Positions 1 to 7,551 of a stretch of 64,000 bases of DNA are shown here, one piece after another. A program made the translations under genes and the position numbers. The notes beneath the pieces were generated by a model, which was given only the letters and a program-made list of their open reading frames with translations, was not told where the DNA came from and did no database searches. This DNA is from Halobacteriovorax sp. (lineage in GTDB: Bacteria; Bdellovibrionota; Bacteriovoracia; Bacteriovoracales; Bacteriovoracaceae), in the NCBI GenBank assembly GCA_020048985.1, contig JAIFLR010000048.1, forward strand, positions 1-64,000, in the 5' to 3' direction. Numbering within the stretch: the stretch's first letter is position 1; every line of letters begins with the position of its first letter.

Positions 1-513
1 AAATATGCCACTGACCGTAAACTTGAGACGGATAAACTTTCTGAGCCGGTTTTATGGGCCAAAAATCCTGAAGACGCTAAGATGCTAGTTAAAATGTTTA
101 CTCTTGATGAACACATCAAAGTGGACTTTATCTCTGATCTCACGGCATACGATAATAAAGACGAAGAAGATGGCGAGGGCCGCTTTGTATTAGTTTATCA
201 ACTATACTCAACCGAACTTCATATTCGCGTTCGGGTGAAGTGCTTAATTGGCGAACACCAACAGGCCCAGACAATTTCTGATCTATATCCTTCGGCTAAC
301 TGGTTAGAGCGTGAAGTTTTCGATATGTACGGTATCACCTTTGCCAATCACCCGAATCTTCGACGGATTTTAATGGATGAGCGTTTCTCAGGACATCCTC
401 TCAGAAAAGAATACCCAATCAAGCAGCGTGAGCCATTTTACGACAATGTCGATTTCAACCTAGGTGCTAATCCACTTCACGTTGAAAATTCGTCGAATGA
501 AGGGAACAAGTAA
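1..513 (+). CDS. nuoC: NADH-quinone oxidoreductase subunit C (NuoC), 5' end outside window
   Basis: The frame is open from base 1, so the gene enters from the left edge; 170 codons are visible and the start is missing. NuoC is the 30 kDa peripheral-arm subunit of respiratory complex I and packs against NuoD near the quinone site. The family signature is seen in NWLEREVFDMYGI, followed by the typical C-terminal HPNLRRILMDERFSGHPLRK segment. The stop is one base before the nuoD start, so the two genes are separate but tightly coupled, unlike the fused NuoCD-like paralogue at 17088. nuoA and nuoB presumably lie just upstream, outside the window. Confidence 0.95.
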   Translation, partial: KYATDRKLETDKLSEPVLWAKNPEDAKMLVKMFTLDEHIKVDFISDLTAYDNKDEEDGEGRFVLVYQLYSTELHIRVRVKCLIGEHQQAQTISDLYPSANWLEREVFDMYGITFANHPNLRRILMDERFSGHPLRKEYPIKQREPFYDNVDFNLGANPLHVENSSNEGNK

Positions 514-514
514 T

Positions 515-1729
515 ATGTCAGTAAAAGATTTAGAAAAAGACGTACATCGTCTAAATGATTTTTATAACCCAAACGTCCTTATTAACTTGGGACCCCATCA
601 CCCAGCAATGCATGGAACTCTACGAGTGATGTGTCGTCTTAACGGTGAAACTATTGAAGATGCTTCCTGCGAGATTGGCTACCTTCACCGCGCGATTGAA
701 AAGCTAGGTGAAGATAAAACTTATCACCAGTGGATGGTTTATACTGACCGTTTAAATTACTGTTCTGCCCTTAACAATAACATTGCTTATGCGATGGCGG
801 TTGAAAATGTCATGAACATTTCTCCAACTGAGCGTTGTCAGTATATTCGTGTGATCTGTATGGAGCTTTCCCGCATCATCGATCATATCGTTTGTGTCGC
901 TGCGAACGCTCTTGATATCGGTGCGATGACAGTATTTTTCTTGCTGGTTCACTGGCGTGAAGAAGCCTACACCATGATCGAATCAATGTGTGGGATGCGT
1001 TTGACTACTACATACGCACGTATCGGTGGGATGAGCTACGATCTTCCGGATAATTTTACAGAACGTCTTTGGAAATTCTGCGAAGAAATCCCTGCTGCAA
1101 TTGATGAAGTGGAAGGTCTTTTGAATTCAAATCGAATTTTTATTGATCGCACTAAGAACGTTGGCGTTATTGATCGCAAAATAGCAATGGAGTATTCGGT
1201 AACTGGTGTGTGCTTGCGTGCAGCTGGTGTGAATCACGATCTTCGTCGCGACCGTCCTTATTATATCTATCCTGAGTTGGATTTTGATGTAGTTGTAGGT
1301 GAAAACGGAGATGTTTATGACCGTTACCTCATCCGTATGGAAGAGATGAGGCAGTCTGTAAAAATTCTTAAGCAGTGTAATGCAAAAATACCTAATGGCC
1401 CTCTATGGGTTGATGATAAACGTGTTCAGATTCCAGATAAAATGGACGTTTATACCAAGATGGAAGTTCTTATCCATCACTTCAAAATCTTCATGGAAGG
1501 GATTGATGTTCCAAAGGGTGAGGCTTTCTCATGTGTTGAAGGTCCTAATGGTGAAGTTGGGTTTTATATTGTCAGCCGCGGCGGTCCAAAGGCATGGAGA
1601 ATGCGAGTGAAATCTCCGTCTTTTATGAACTTCCAGGCCTTTGAGAAAACAGTGAAGGGTGGAAAAATTCCTGATGCGATTGCGCACTTGGGAAGTGTGA
1701 ACATCATTGCTGGTGAACTAGACCGATAA
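515..1729 (+). CDS. nuoD: NADH-quinone oxidoreductase subunit D (NuoD)
   Basis: This is the 49 kDa subunit of complex I, 404 residues, which forms the quinone-binding chamber with NuoB. The start is ATG 515, preceded by AGGGAAC; an upstream in-frame ATG at 464 lies inside nuoC and is rejected. The N-terminal LGPHHPAMHG loop is intact: H33 corresponds to the quinone-interacting His38 of Thermus Nqo4, and Y82 in DRLNYCS to its Tyr87. The C-terminal ESPNGE-type segment and LGSVNIIAGELDR end are typical. It follows nuoC by one base and precedes nuoE by 14 bases. It is the intact reference for the degenerate copy at 17088. Confidence 0.96.
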   Translation: MSVKDLEKDVHRLNDFYNPNVLINLGPHHPAMHGTLRVMCRLNGETIEDASCEIGYLHRAIEKLGEDKTYHQWMVYTDRLNYCSALNNNIAYAMAVENVMNISPTERCQYIRVICMELSRIIDHIVCVAANALDIGAMTVFFLLVHWREEAYTMIESMCGMRLTTTYARIGGMSYDLPDNFTERLWKFCEEIPAAIDEVEGLLNSNRIFIDRTKNVGVIDRKIAMEYSVTGVCLRAAGVNHDLRRDRPYYIYPELDFDVVVGENGDVYDRYLIRMEEMRQSVKILKQCNAKIPNGPLWVDDKRVQIPDKMDVYTKMEVLIHHFKIFMEGIDVPKGEAFSCVEGPNGEVGFYIVSRGGPKAWRMRVKSPSFMNFQAFEKTVKGGKIPDAIAHLGSVNIIAGELDR

Positions 1730-1743
1730 TAAGAGAGAAATAT

Positions 1744-2271
1744 ATGGCGTTATCACAACAAATTCAAAATACGATTAATGGGATCCGAGGACACTTTCCG
1801 ACGACTCAAGCTCTACTCATTCCTCTCTTGCATGAGATTCAGGAAGAGCAGGGTTGGGTTTCGATTGAATCCATGAAGTCCGCCGGAGAATTTCTGGAAC
1901 TTCCCCTCTCAAAAGTTAGAGAAGTGGCCAGTTTCTATACCATGTTTCAATTAGAGCCCATCGGCAAAGTAAACCTTCAGTTCTGTGTGAACATTAGCTG
2001 TTGGTTGAATGGTGCTGAGAAGTTAGTGGCCTGCGCTGAGAAACGTTTGGGTGTTAGCTGCGGGGAAACTACGAAAGACGGAAAATACACCATTTCTGAA
2101 GTTGAATGTTTAGCTTCATGTGGAACTGCTCCAGTCGTTCAAATTAACCAAGATTATTACGAAAATATTGATGTGCCTAAGCTGAATGAATTGCTTGATC
2201 AGGCAGAAAAAGATCTCGCAAACAATAAGCCTGTTGGTAAAAGCACTCAAGTGCCAGGAGTTTGGCCATGA
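1744..2271 (+). CDS. nuoE: NADH-quinone oxidoreductase subunit E (NuoE)
   Basis: This is the 24 kDa thioredoxin-like subunit of the NADH-dehydrogenase module, 175 residues, binding the N1a [2Fe-2S] cluster. The four cysteine ligands are visible as C-x4-C in FCVNISCWLNG and C-x3-C in VECLASCGTAP. The N-terminal helical part (FYTMF) and length are normal. Its TGA overlaps the nuoF ATG (ATGA), implying translational coupling with the FMN-binding subunit. Confidence 0.95.
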   Translation: MALSQQIQNTINGIRGHFPTTQALLIPLLHEIQEEQGWVSIESMKSAGEFLELPLSKVREVASFYTMFQLEPIGKVNLQFCVNISCWLNGAEKLVACAEKRLGVSCGETTKDGKYTISEVECLASCGTAPVVQINQDYYENIDVPKLNELLDQAEKDLANNKPVGKSTQVPGVWP

Positions 2272-3347
2272 AGACAGCCGCTGAATACGTTGAACAGGTT
2301 CTTACTAAACACGTAAATGAGCCTAATTGTCACACACTTGATTACTATGTGAAAAACGACAAAGGCTACGAAGCTCTCCGCAAAGCTCTTACTATGAAGC
2401 CAGCGGATATCGTAGATGAAGTTAAGAAATCAAATCTTCGTGGTCGTGGTGGGGCCGGATTCCCAACTGGGATGAAATGGTCATTCATGCCTGCTGATCC
2501 TAAAGATGCTAACGGTAATCCAAAACCAAAATATATGGTTTGTAATGCTGATGAAGGTGAGCCAGGGACATTTAAAGACCGTCTGATTATGACGAAAACT
2601 CCGCATAAAATGGTTGAGGGCATGATCATTGCTTGCCACGCCATTAATTCGAATAAAGGTTTTATCTATATTCGTGGAGAGTTCTATAAAGAAACTCGTA
2701 TCGTTCAAAAAGCGATTGATGAAGCGAAAGCTGCTGGTTTTCTAGGTAAAAACATTATGGGCACTGGCTATGACTGTGACCTGATTATTTATAAAGGTGC
2801 TGGTGCTTATATTTGCGGAGAGGAGACTGCTCTTCTGAACTCACTTGAAGGTAAACGTGGAGAGCCTCGTCTTAAGCCACCTTTCCCGGCCCAAGTTGGT
2901 GCCTACGGTATGCCTAGTTGTGTAAACAACGTAGAAACTTTCGCCGCTGTCCCTTACATCTTAAATGAAGGTGCTGAGAAGTACGCTTCACTTGGGATTG
3001 AGAAAGCTGGTGGAACTCGTCTTTACGGTGTGTCTGGGCATGTGAACAAGCCTGGCGTTTATGAGCTTCCAATGACGATGACTTTGAGAGAAGTGATCGA
3101 AGTCGCCGGTGGTGTTCGGACTGGTCATACAATTAAAGCTGTTATTCCTGGTGGAGCATCTTGCCCGATGCTTCGTGCAGATGAAATCGACGTCAAAATG
3201 GACTATGACTCTTTGGCAAAAGCTGGAACGATGTCAGGTTCAGGTGGCGTGATTGTTCTTGATGAGACTGTAAATATCGTTGAAGCTGTTTATGTTCTTT
3301 TAAAATTCTATGAACAAACGCATCTTGGATGGCGGTGGAACAACTGA
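2268..3347 (+). CDS. nuoF: NADH-quinone oxidoreductase subunit F (NuoF), interrupted before its Fe-S domain
   Basis: This is the 51 kDa NADH- and FMN-binding subunit. The flavin/NADH regions are intact: GRGGAGFPTGMKW, CNADEGEPGTFKDR and GAGAYICGEETALLNS. The start is ATG 2268, overlapping the nuoE stop; a TTG two codons earlier is less likely. After LLKFYE the frame runs into unrelated QTHLGWRWNN and stops at 3347. In intact NuoF this point begins the ESCGxCxPCR motif that holds the N3 [4Fe-4S] cluster. That motif is absent in all frames here, and the expected downstream part resumes in another frame at 3310. As written the gene cannot make a working NuoF, so there is either a real deletion or an assembly error. 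The rest of the operon looks healthy. Confidence 0.9.
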   Translation: MKTAAEYVEQVLTKHVNEPNCHTLDYYVKNDKGYEALRKALTMKPADIVDEVKKSNLRGRGGAGFPTGMKWSFMPADPKDANGNPKPKYMVCNADEGEPGTFKDRLIMTKTPHKMVEGMIIACHAINSNKGFIYIRGEFYKETRIVQKAIDEAKAAGFLGKNIMGTGYDCDLIIYKGAGAYICGEETALLNSLEGKRGEPRLKPPFPAQVGAYGMPSCVNNVETFAAVPYILNEGAEKYASLGIEKAGGTRLYGVSGHVNKPGVYELPMTMTLREVIEVAGGVRTGHTIKAVIPGGASCPMLRADEIDVKMDYDSLAKAGTMSGSGGVIVLDETVNIVEAVYVLLKFYEQTHLGWRWNN

Positions 3348-3546
3348 CGATCTGGATTACATCGCAAAAATTTGTGGCAATATGGCCGGGCAAACGATTT
3401 GTGCCTTTGCTGACGCTGTTACTGGTCCAGCTCTCTCATCAGTTAGAAAATTCAGATCTGAATTTGAAGACTTGATCCGAAATGGTGGCTTACACCCTAA
3501 AAAAGGTGAGGCCCATTCGCATGCTAAAGAAGGTGCCCATGTCTAA
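3310..3546 (+). pseudogene. nuoF: NuoF C-terminal fragment, displaced frame
   Basis: The translation NKRILDGGGTTDDLDYIAKI followed by CGNMAGQTICAFADAV and a KFRSEFEDLI end is the C-terminal helical-bundle part of NuoF that normally follows the N3 cysteine motif. It carries the late ligand-type cysteine (TICAFADA) but lacks the SCGxCxPCR triad. It lies in a different frame from 2268-3347 with 38 bases of overlap. The sequence TATGAACAAACGC at 3309-3321 could be the product of recombination between two ATGAA copies, one in the codons for Y-E and one in the codons for M-N. A deletion of 3n-1 bases (about 50) would give exactly this frame change. Independent translation from ATG 3310 would not restore function. 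Confidence 0.85.
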
Positions 3547-5089
3547 TACACACGAATACGAAATCAAAAAGCCTAAGGTTGATTTGAATTATTCTTCAAA
3601 TCTTAAGCCTGTTCACAGTGATCCAAATCCTGAGGCCAAACCACTACCTAAAGTGACTATCGATGGAAAGGCTTACGAGTTTAAGCCTGGCGATACTATT
3701 ATGCAGGTAGCAGAGAGATATAGAATCCACGAAGAAATTCCTAGATATTGTTACCACCCAGGAATGCCGATTGCTGGTACTTGCCGTATGTGTACAGTGG
3801 AAGTGGAAAAAGCTCCAAAGCTTATGACTTCTTGTTCAACTCCTGCTGGTGACGGCATGGTTGTTCATACACGTTCTGAGAAAGTAATGAAGTCACGCAC
3901 AGGTGTAATGGAGTTCCTTCTGACTAACCACCCACTGGATTGCCCAGTTTGTGATAAAGCAGGGGAGTGCGAGCTTCAGGATTATAACTTTGAGTACGGT
4001 CCTGCGAAGTCAAACTTTAAAGAAGAAAAGCGTGTTTACGACAACGCTACAACGAAAAAACTTTCTCCACTTGTTACCTTGAACATGAACCGTTGTGTTC
4101 ACTGTGAAAGATGCGTGCGTTTTACGGACGACATTACTAAAACCAATGATCTCGTGATGGTGAACCGTGGATGGCATAAAGAGCTTGAAACAACCACTGA
4201 AGCTGGTTTAACGAATGAGTACCAGGGTAACTTAACGGATTTTTGTCCAGTTGGTGCTTTGACTTGGAATGCCTTCCGTTTTCAAAAACGTTCTTGGTTT
4301 TTGAATCGTAAGCCTTCTCTTTGTGACGGCTGCTCTAAGGGATGCAACATTGAAGTCCATTCAGATGCGGACGTGGTTTACCGTTACGTGCCGATACATA
4401 ACGAAATGGTGAACGGCCACTGGATGTGTGATAGCGGTCGTAACTCTTATGTTTCTTATATGGATCCGTTCCGTGTAACCACTCCAATGCTTCGCCAGAA
4501 TGATAAAATGCACTCGGTATCAATTGAAGCTCTTTTGGCTTCGGTTAATGCTCAATTGAAATCAGCCTCTAGTGTTCAAATTGTTGTTGGTACAGATGCA
4601 ACTCGGGAAGAAGCAGGATTATTAAAAGAAAAAGTTCCGGCCTTAATTGGGAAGAATGTTGCAGTTTCGTACTTTAACGGTACTAACGGCGTGACTTCAC
4701 CTGAAGATGATAAAAAACTCGATCACTTACTCAAGATGAAAGATCTAACACCTAATACTCTTGGCGTAGCAGATCAAGGTCTCGCTCCACTTGCAAACGG
4801 TGAAGTAAGTGCCGATGTCGTGATCCTTTTTAGAAATGGCCGCGCTGGTGTGCCTAAAATGAAAGCTGATCAGAAACTTGTTCTTTGGGGTGTTTGGTCA
4901 CAAAAAGAAATTCAGGCGCTTCCTTCGAAAAACATATTGGGTGTGATCGCTGGTCTTGCCACAATTGAAAAAGAAGGCAGTTATAAAAACGTGGACGGTA
5001 TCGTTCAGAAGTTTCACCCGGCCATCATTCATAGAGGTGGGGCACTAAGTGCTCATCATGTGGTTGGTCTTTGGAAGTCTTTAACTTAA
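3539..5089 (+). CDS. nuoG: NADH-quinone oxidoreductase subunit G (NuoG), short form
   Basis: This is the 75 kDa iron-sulfur subunit of the complex I electron-input module. The start is ATG 3539 (MSNTHEYEIKKP), overlapping the end of the nuoF reading frame by 8 bases. Ligand sets in order: [2Fe-2S] in RYCYHPGMPIAGTCRMC and SCSTPAG; the His-Cys3 motif HPLDCPVCDKAGEC; the CVHCERC motif with a later FCPVGAL; then CDGCSKGCN for an N7-like site, completed by MCDSGR. The protein is 516 residues, much shorter than E. coli NuoG (about 900), because most of the C-terminal molybdopterin-like domain is missing. The reading frame is clean, so this looks like a natural short form. Confidence 0.94.
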   Translation: MSNTHEYEIKKPKVDLNYSSNLKPVHSDPNPEAKPLPKVTIDGKAYEFKPGDTIMQVAERYRIHEEIPRYCYHPGMPIAGTCRMCTVEVEKAPKLMTSCSTPAGDGMVVHTRSEKVMKSRTGVMEFLLTNHPLDCPVCDKAGECELQDYNFEYGPAKSNFKEEKRVYDNATTKKLSPLVTLNMNRCVHCERCVRFTDDITKTNDLVMVNRGWHKELETTTEAGLTNEYQGNLTDFCPVGALTWNAFRFQKRSWFLNRKPSLCDGCSKGCNIEVHSDADVVYRYVPIHNEMVNGHWMCDSGRNSYVSYMDPFRVTTPMLRQNDKMHSVSIEALLASVNAQLKSASSVQIVVGTDATREEAGLLKEKVPALIGKNVAVSYFNGTNGVTSPEDDKKLDHLLKMKDLTPNTLGVADQGLAPLANGEVSADVVILFRNGRAGVPKMKADQKLVLWGVWSQKEIQALPSKNILGVIAGLATIEKEGSYKNVDGIVQKFHPAIIHRGGALSAHHVVGLWKSLT

Positions 5090-5098
5090 GTTGGTGAT

Positions 5099-6193
5099 AT
5101 GGAAAATCAGTTGATTTTTGATTTAACAATGATGGTGGCAAAAATTTTAGTCATCATCGCATGTACACTGGGACTTGCCCCTTTCATCGTTTGGTTTGAA
5201 CGAAGAGGGGCTGCGTGGATGCAAAGACGCGTGGGGCCTAACCGGGTTGGACCGTTTGGACTTCTCCAATCGCTTGCCGATGTTATGAAGTTTGCATTCA
5301 AAGAAACATTTATTCCTAAAAATGCGAATAAGTTTTATTACTTTATGGCTCCAATCCTTGCTTTGATCGCTCCGATGTGTGCACTTGCAGTGATTCCATT
5401 CGGAAGTAAAATCATCGTTAATGGCCAGGAAGTTGTTCTACAAGTCGCCCAGATGGACACTGGAGTAATATTTGTTCTGGCTTTCGCAGGATTAGAGGTT
5501 TATCCGATTATTCTTGCGGGTTGGGCGAGCCGGAATAAATATTCGGTTTTGGGTGCGCTTCGTGGATCTAGTCAGATCGTTTCATATGAAATTTCTATGG
5601 GACTAGCATTACTCTCTATGCTGATTGTCTACGGTTCTTTTAATCCACACGATATGGTGAGCTGGCAGAATGGCACTTTATTTGGATTCCTTCCACGTTG
5701 GGGAGCCTTGGTTAACCCTTTCGGTGCCTTGGTTTTCTGGATTGCTACTTTTGCTGAAACAAACCGTCTACCTTTCGATTTACCAGAAGGTGAGTCTGAG
5801 CTGGTAGCTGGTTACCATGTAGAATACGGTGGAATGAGATTTGCCTCTTTCTTCATGGCAGAGTATGTGGCGATGATTATGGCTTCGGCCCTTTTAGTGA
5901 CTATGTTCTTCGGTGGCTACAACATGTTTCCTGGGATGGGGATATTAGTAGAGGTCATCGGAAATAAAATGAGTTTCGGAGAAATTGGCCTTCAAAATAC
6001 AAAAGCATTTTTTGAATTTGCGAGCTTCTTTGTCAAAGTCTCGTTTTTCATGTTTGTGATGGTTTGGATCCGCTGGACTCTTCCGAGATTTCGCTTTGAT
6101 CAATTGATGGATTTGGGATGGAAAATTCTATTCCCATTATCACTTATTAACCTAGTGCTAGTAACGATTGGCGTTTACTACTTCAATTCTTAA
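5099..6193 (+). CDS. nuoH: NADH-quinone oxidoreductase subunit H (NuoH)
   Basis: This is the membrane subunit that links the peripheral arm to the proton-pumping arm and contributes to the quinone tunnel. It has 364 residues with about eight or nine hydrophobic segments. Family hallmarks are GPNRVGPFGLLQSLAD near the N-terminus and the ETNRLPFDLPEGESELVAGY loop rich in acidic residues. The gene follows nuoG by 9 bases. Confidence 0.96.
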   Translation: MENQLIFDLTMMVAKILVIIACTLGLAPFIVWFERRGAAWMQRRVGPNRVGPFGLLQSLADVMKFAFKETFIPKNANKFYYFMAPILALIAPMCALAVIPFGSKIIVNGQEVVLQVAQMDTGVIFVLAFAGLEVYPIILAGWASRNKYSVLGALRGSSQIVSYEISMGLALLSMLIVYGSFNPHDMVSWQNGTLFGFLPRWGALVNPFGALVFWIATFAETNRLPFDLPEGESELVAGYHVEYGGMRFASFFMAEYVAMIMASALLVTMFFGGYNMFPGMGILVEVIGNKMSFGEIGLQNTKAFFEFASFFVKVSFFMFVMVWIRWTLPRFRFDQLMDLGWKILFPLSLINLVLVTIGVYYFNS

Positions 6194-6204
6194 GAGGTCC
6201 TTAA

Positions 6205-6714
6205 ATGGGAACGATTAATATTTCAAAAAAATATACGGCCAAGCAAAAGTCTTACCTCCCTGCAATTTTGATTGGGATGAAGATTACGCTGAAGCGTTTT
6301 ATTCAAGGTTTCTTTTTCAGACAGCATGACACCATCATGTACCCTGAGCAAAGACGTAAGTACTCTGACCGTTTTCGTGGAATGCACTTTATTTCAGTTG
6401 ATCCGAATAAAACAGAAAATTGCACGGCTTGTTATTTGTGTGAAACGGTCTGCCCAGCAGAATGCATTCACATCGTGGCCGACGAAAGAGAAGAAGAACT
6501 TAACCCTTACGGCGTTAAAAAAGAAAAAAAACCAGTCAGCTTTGATATCGATGCTCTTCGTTGCTGCTTTTGTGGTTTCTGTGAAGAAGCTTGTCCGAAA
6601 GATGCCATCAAACTCTCTGGTAATTACGAGCTAGCTGTTTCTTCCCGTGAAGAAGCGATCTACGATCTTGATCATTTAAAACGTAATATGAACGGCAGAC
6701 AGGAAAAACTATGA
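6205..6714 (+). CDS. nuoI: NADH-quinone oxidoreductase subunit I (NuoI)
   Basis: This is the ferredoxin-type peripheral subunit (169 residues) that holds clusters N6a and N6b and passes electrons to N2. Both CxxCxxCxxxCP motifs are complete: CTACYLCETVCP and CCFCGFCEEACP. The Lys/Arg-rich N-terminal membrane-associated helix is typical. Its stop overlaps the nuoJ start by four bases (ATGA). It is the intact counterpart of the degenerate gene at 18733. Confidence 0.96.
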   Translation: MGTINISKKYTAKQKSYLPAILIGMKITLKRFIQGFFFRQHDTIMYPEQRRKYSDRFRGMHFISVDPNKTENCTACYLCETVCPAECIHIVADEREEELNPYGVKKEKKPVSFDIDALRCCFCGFCEEACPKDAIKLSGNYELAVSSREEAIYDLDHLKRNMNGRQEKL

Positions 6715-7235
6715 GTCCAGTAATAATCATTCTTTGTGTTGTTTCAGCAGTATTGGCTTTGACCATGTTGTTTACTAAGAGCCCTATTACTTCAGCACTT
6801 TGCCTTCTGGGTGTTTTGATCATGACGGCAGCCGTTTATGGGTTGATTGGCGAGCACTTGGTCGCAACGATTCAGCTTGTGGTCTATGCCGGCGCGATTA
6901 TGGTTCTCTTTATTTTCTCTATCATGCTTTTAAATCTCACCGAAGGTGAAAACGACTTTAAGCAAAATCCCGCTGTCTTCATCGCTGGAATTGCATTGGG
7001 GTTAGCGGCTTTCGGCGCTATTGCTTACGCCATCATTCGGCATTTTGCTACTCATGCTGCTGGAAAAGAAATGGGTATTTACTCACCAGAGAAGATCGCC
7101 GAATTAGGAGGGAACTCCATCGTTCTTTCTCACGCTCTATTCTCACAATTTTATGTCTCGTTTGAAGTCATTTCACTGGCCCTGCTCGTTGCAGTTGTTG
7201 GTGCTGTCGTTCTTGCGAAGAGAAAAGTGGATTAA
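6711..7235 (+). CDS. nuoJ: NADH-quinone oxidoreductase subunit J (NuoJ)
   Basis: This is an integral membrane subunit of complex I, 174 residues, with about five transmembrane helices. The conserved VVYAGAIMVLFIFSIMLLNL segment forms the helix with the pi-bulge that is important for coupling. The C-terminal FEVISLALLVAVVGAVVLAKR is also typical. It is translationally coupled to nuoI. Confidence 0.95.
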   Translation: MSPVIIILCVVSAVLALTMLFTKSPITSALCLLGVLIMTAAVYGLIGEHLVATIQLVVYAGAIMVLFIFSIMLLNLTEGENDFKQNPAVFIAGIALGLAAFGAIAYAIIRHFATHAAGKEMGIYSPEKIAELGGNSIVLSHALFSQFYVSFEVISLALLVAVVGAVVLAKRKVD

Positions 7236-7244
7236 GGGATTATT

Positions 7245-7547
7245 ATGACAAACGAAATACTGCTTCAATTATTGTCCGCTTTCTTATTTACCATGGGCTT
7301 ACTGGTGGTTCTTCTTCGTAGAGATACAATTATGATCTTGATGGGAATTGAGCTTCTGTTAAATGCAGCGAACTTATCCCTTGTCGCTTTCTCAAAGTCA
7401 TCTCACATGATCGAGGGGCAAGTTCAGGTATTTTTCATTATCACGATTGCTGCAGCCGAATCTGCTATCGGGTTATCTATTTTAGTTAACCTCTACCGTA
7501 ACTTCGGTTCAATTAATACTCAAAGCGCAACTACTCTTAAAGGATAG
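7245..7547 (+). CDS. nuoK: NADH-quinone oxidoreductase subunit K (NuoK)
   Basis: This small antiporter-related membrane subunit has 100 residues and three helices. The conserved membrane glutamates are present in LMGIELLLNAANL and IAAAESAIGLSI. It follows nuoJ by 9 bases and precedes nuoL by 4 bases. Confidence 0.96.
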   Translation: MTNEILLQLLSAFLFTMGLLVVLLRRDTIMILMGIELLLNAANLSLVAFSKSSHMIEGQVQVFFIITIAAAESAIGLSILVNLYRNFGSINTQSATTLKG

Positions 7548-7551
7548 ACTT

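Noticed and set aside
464-514. Upstream extension of nuoD starting inside nuoC
   Set aside because: The added residues are not NuoD-like, and ATG 515 has a good ribosome site.
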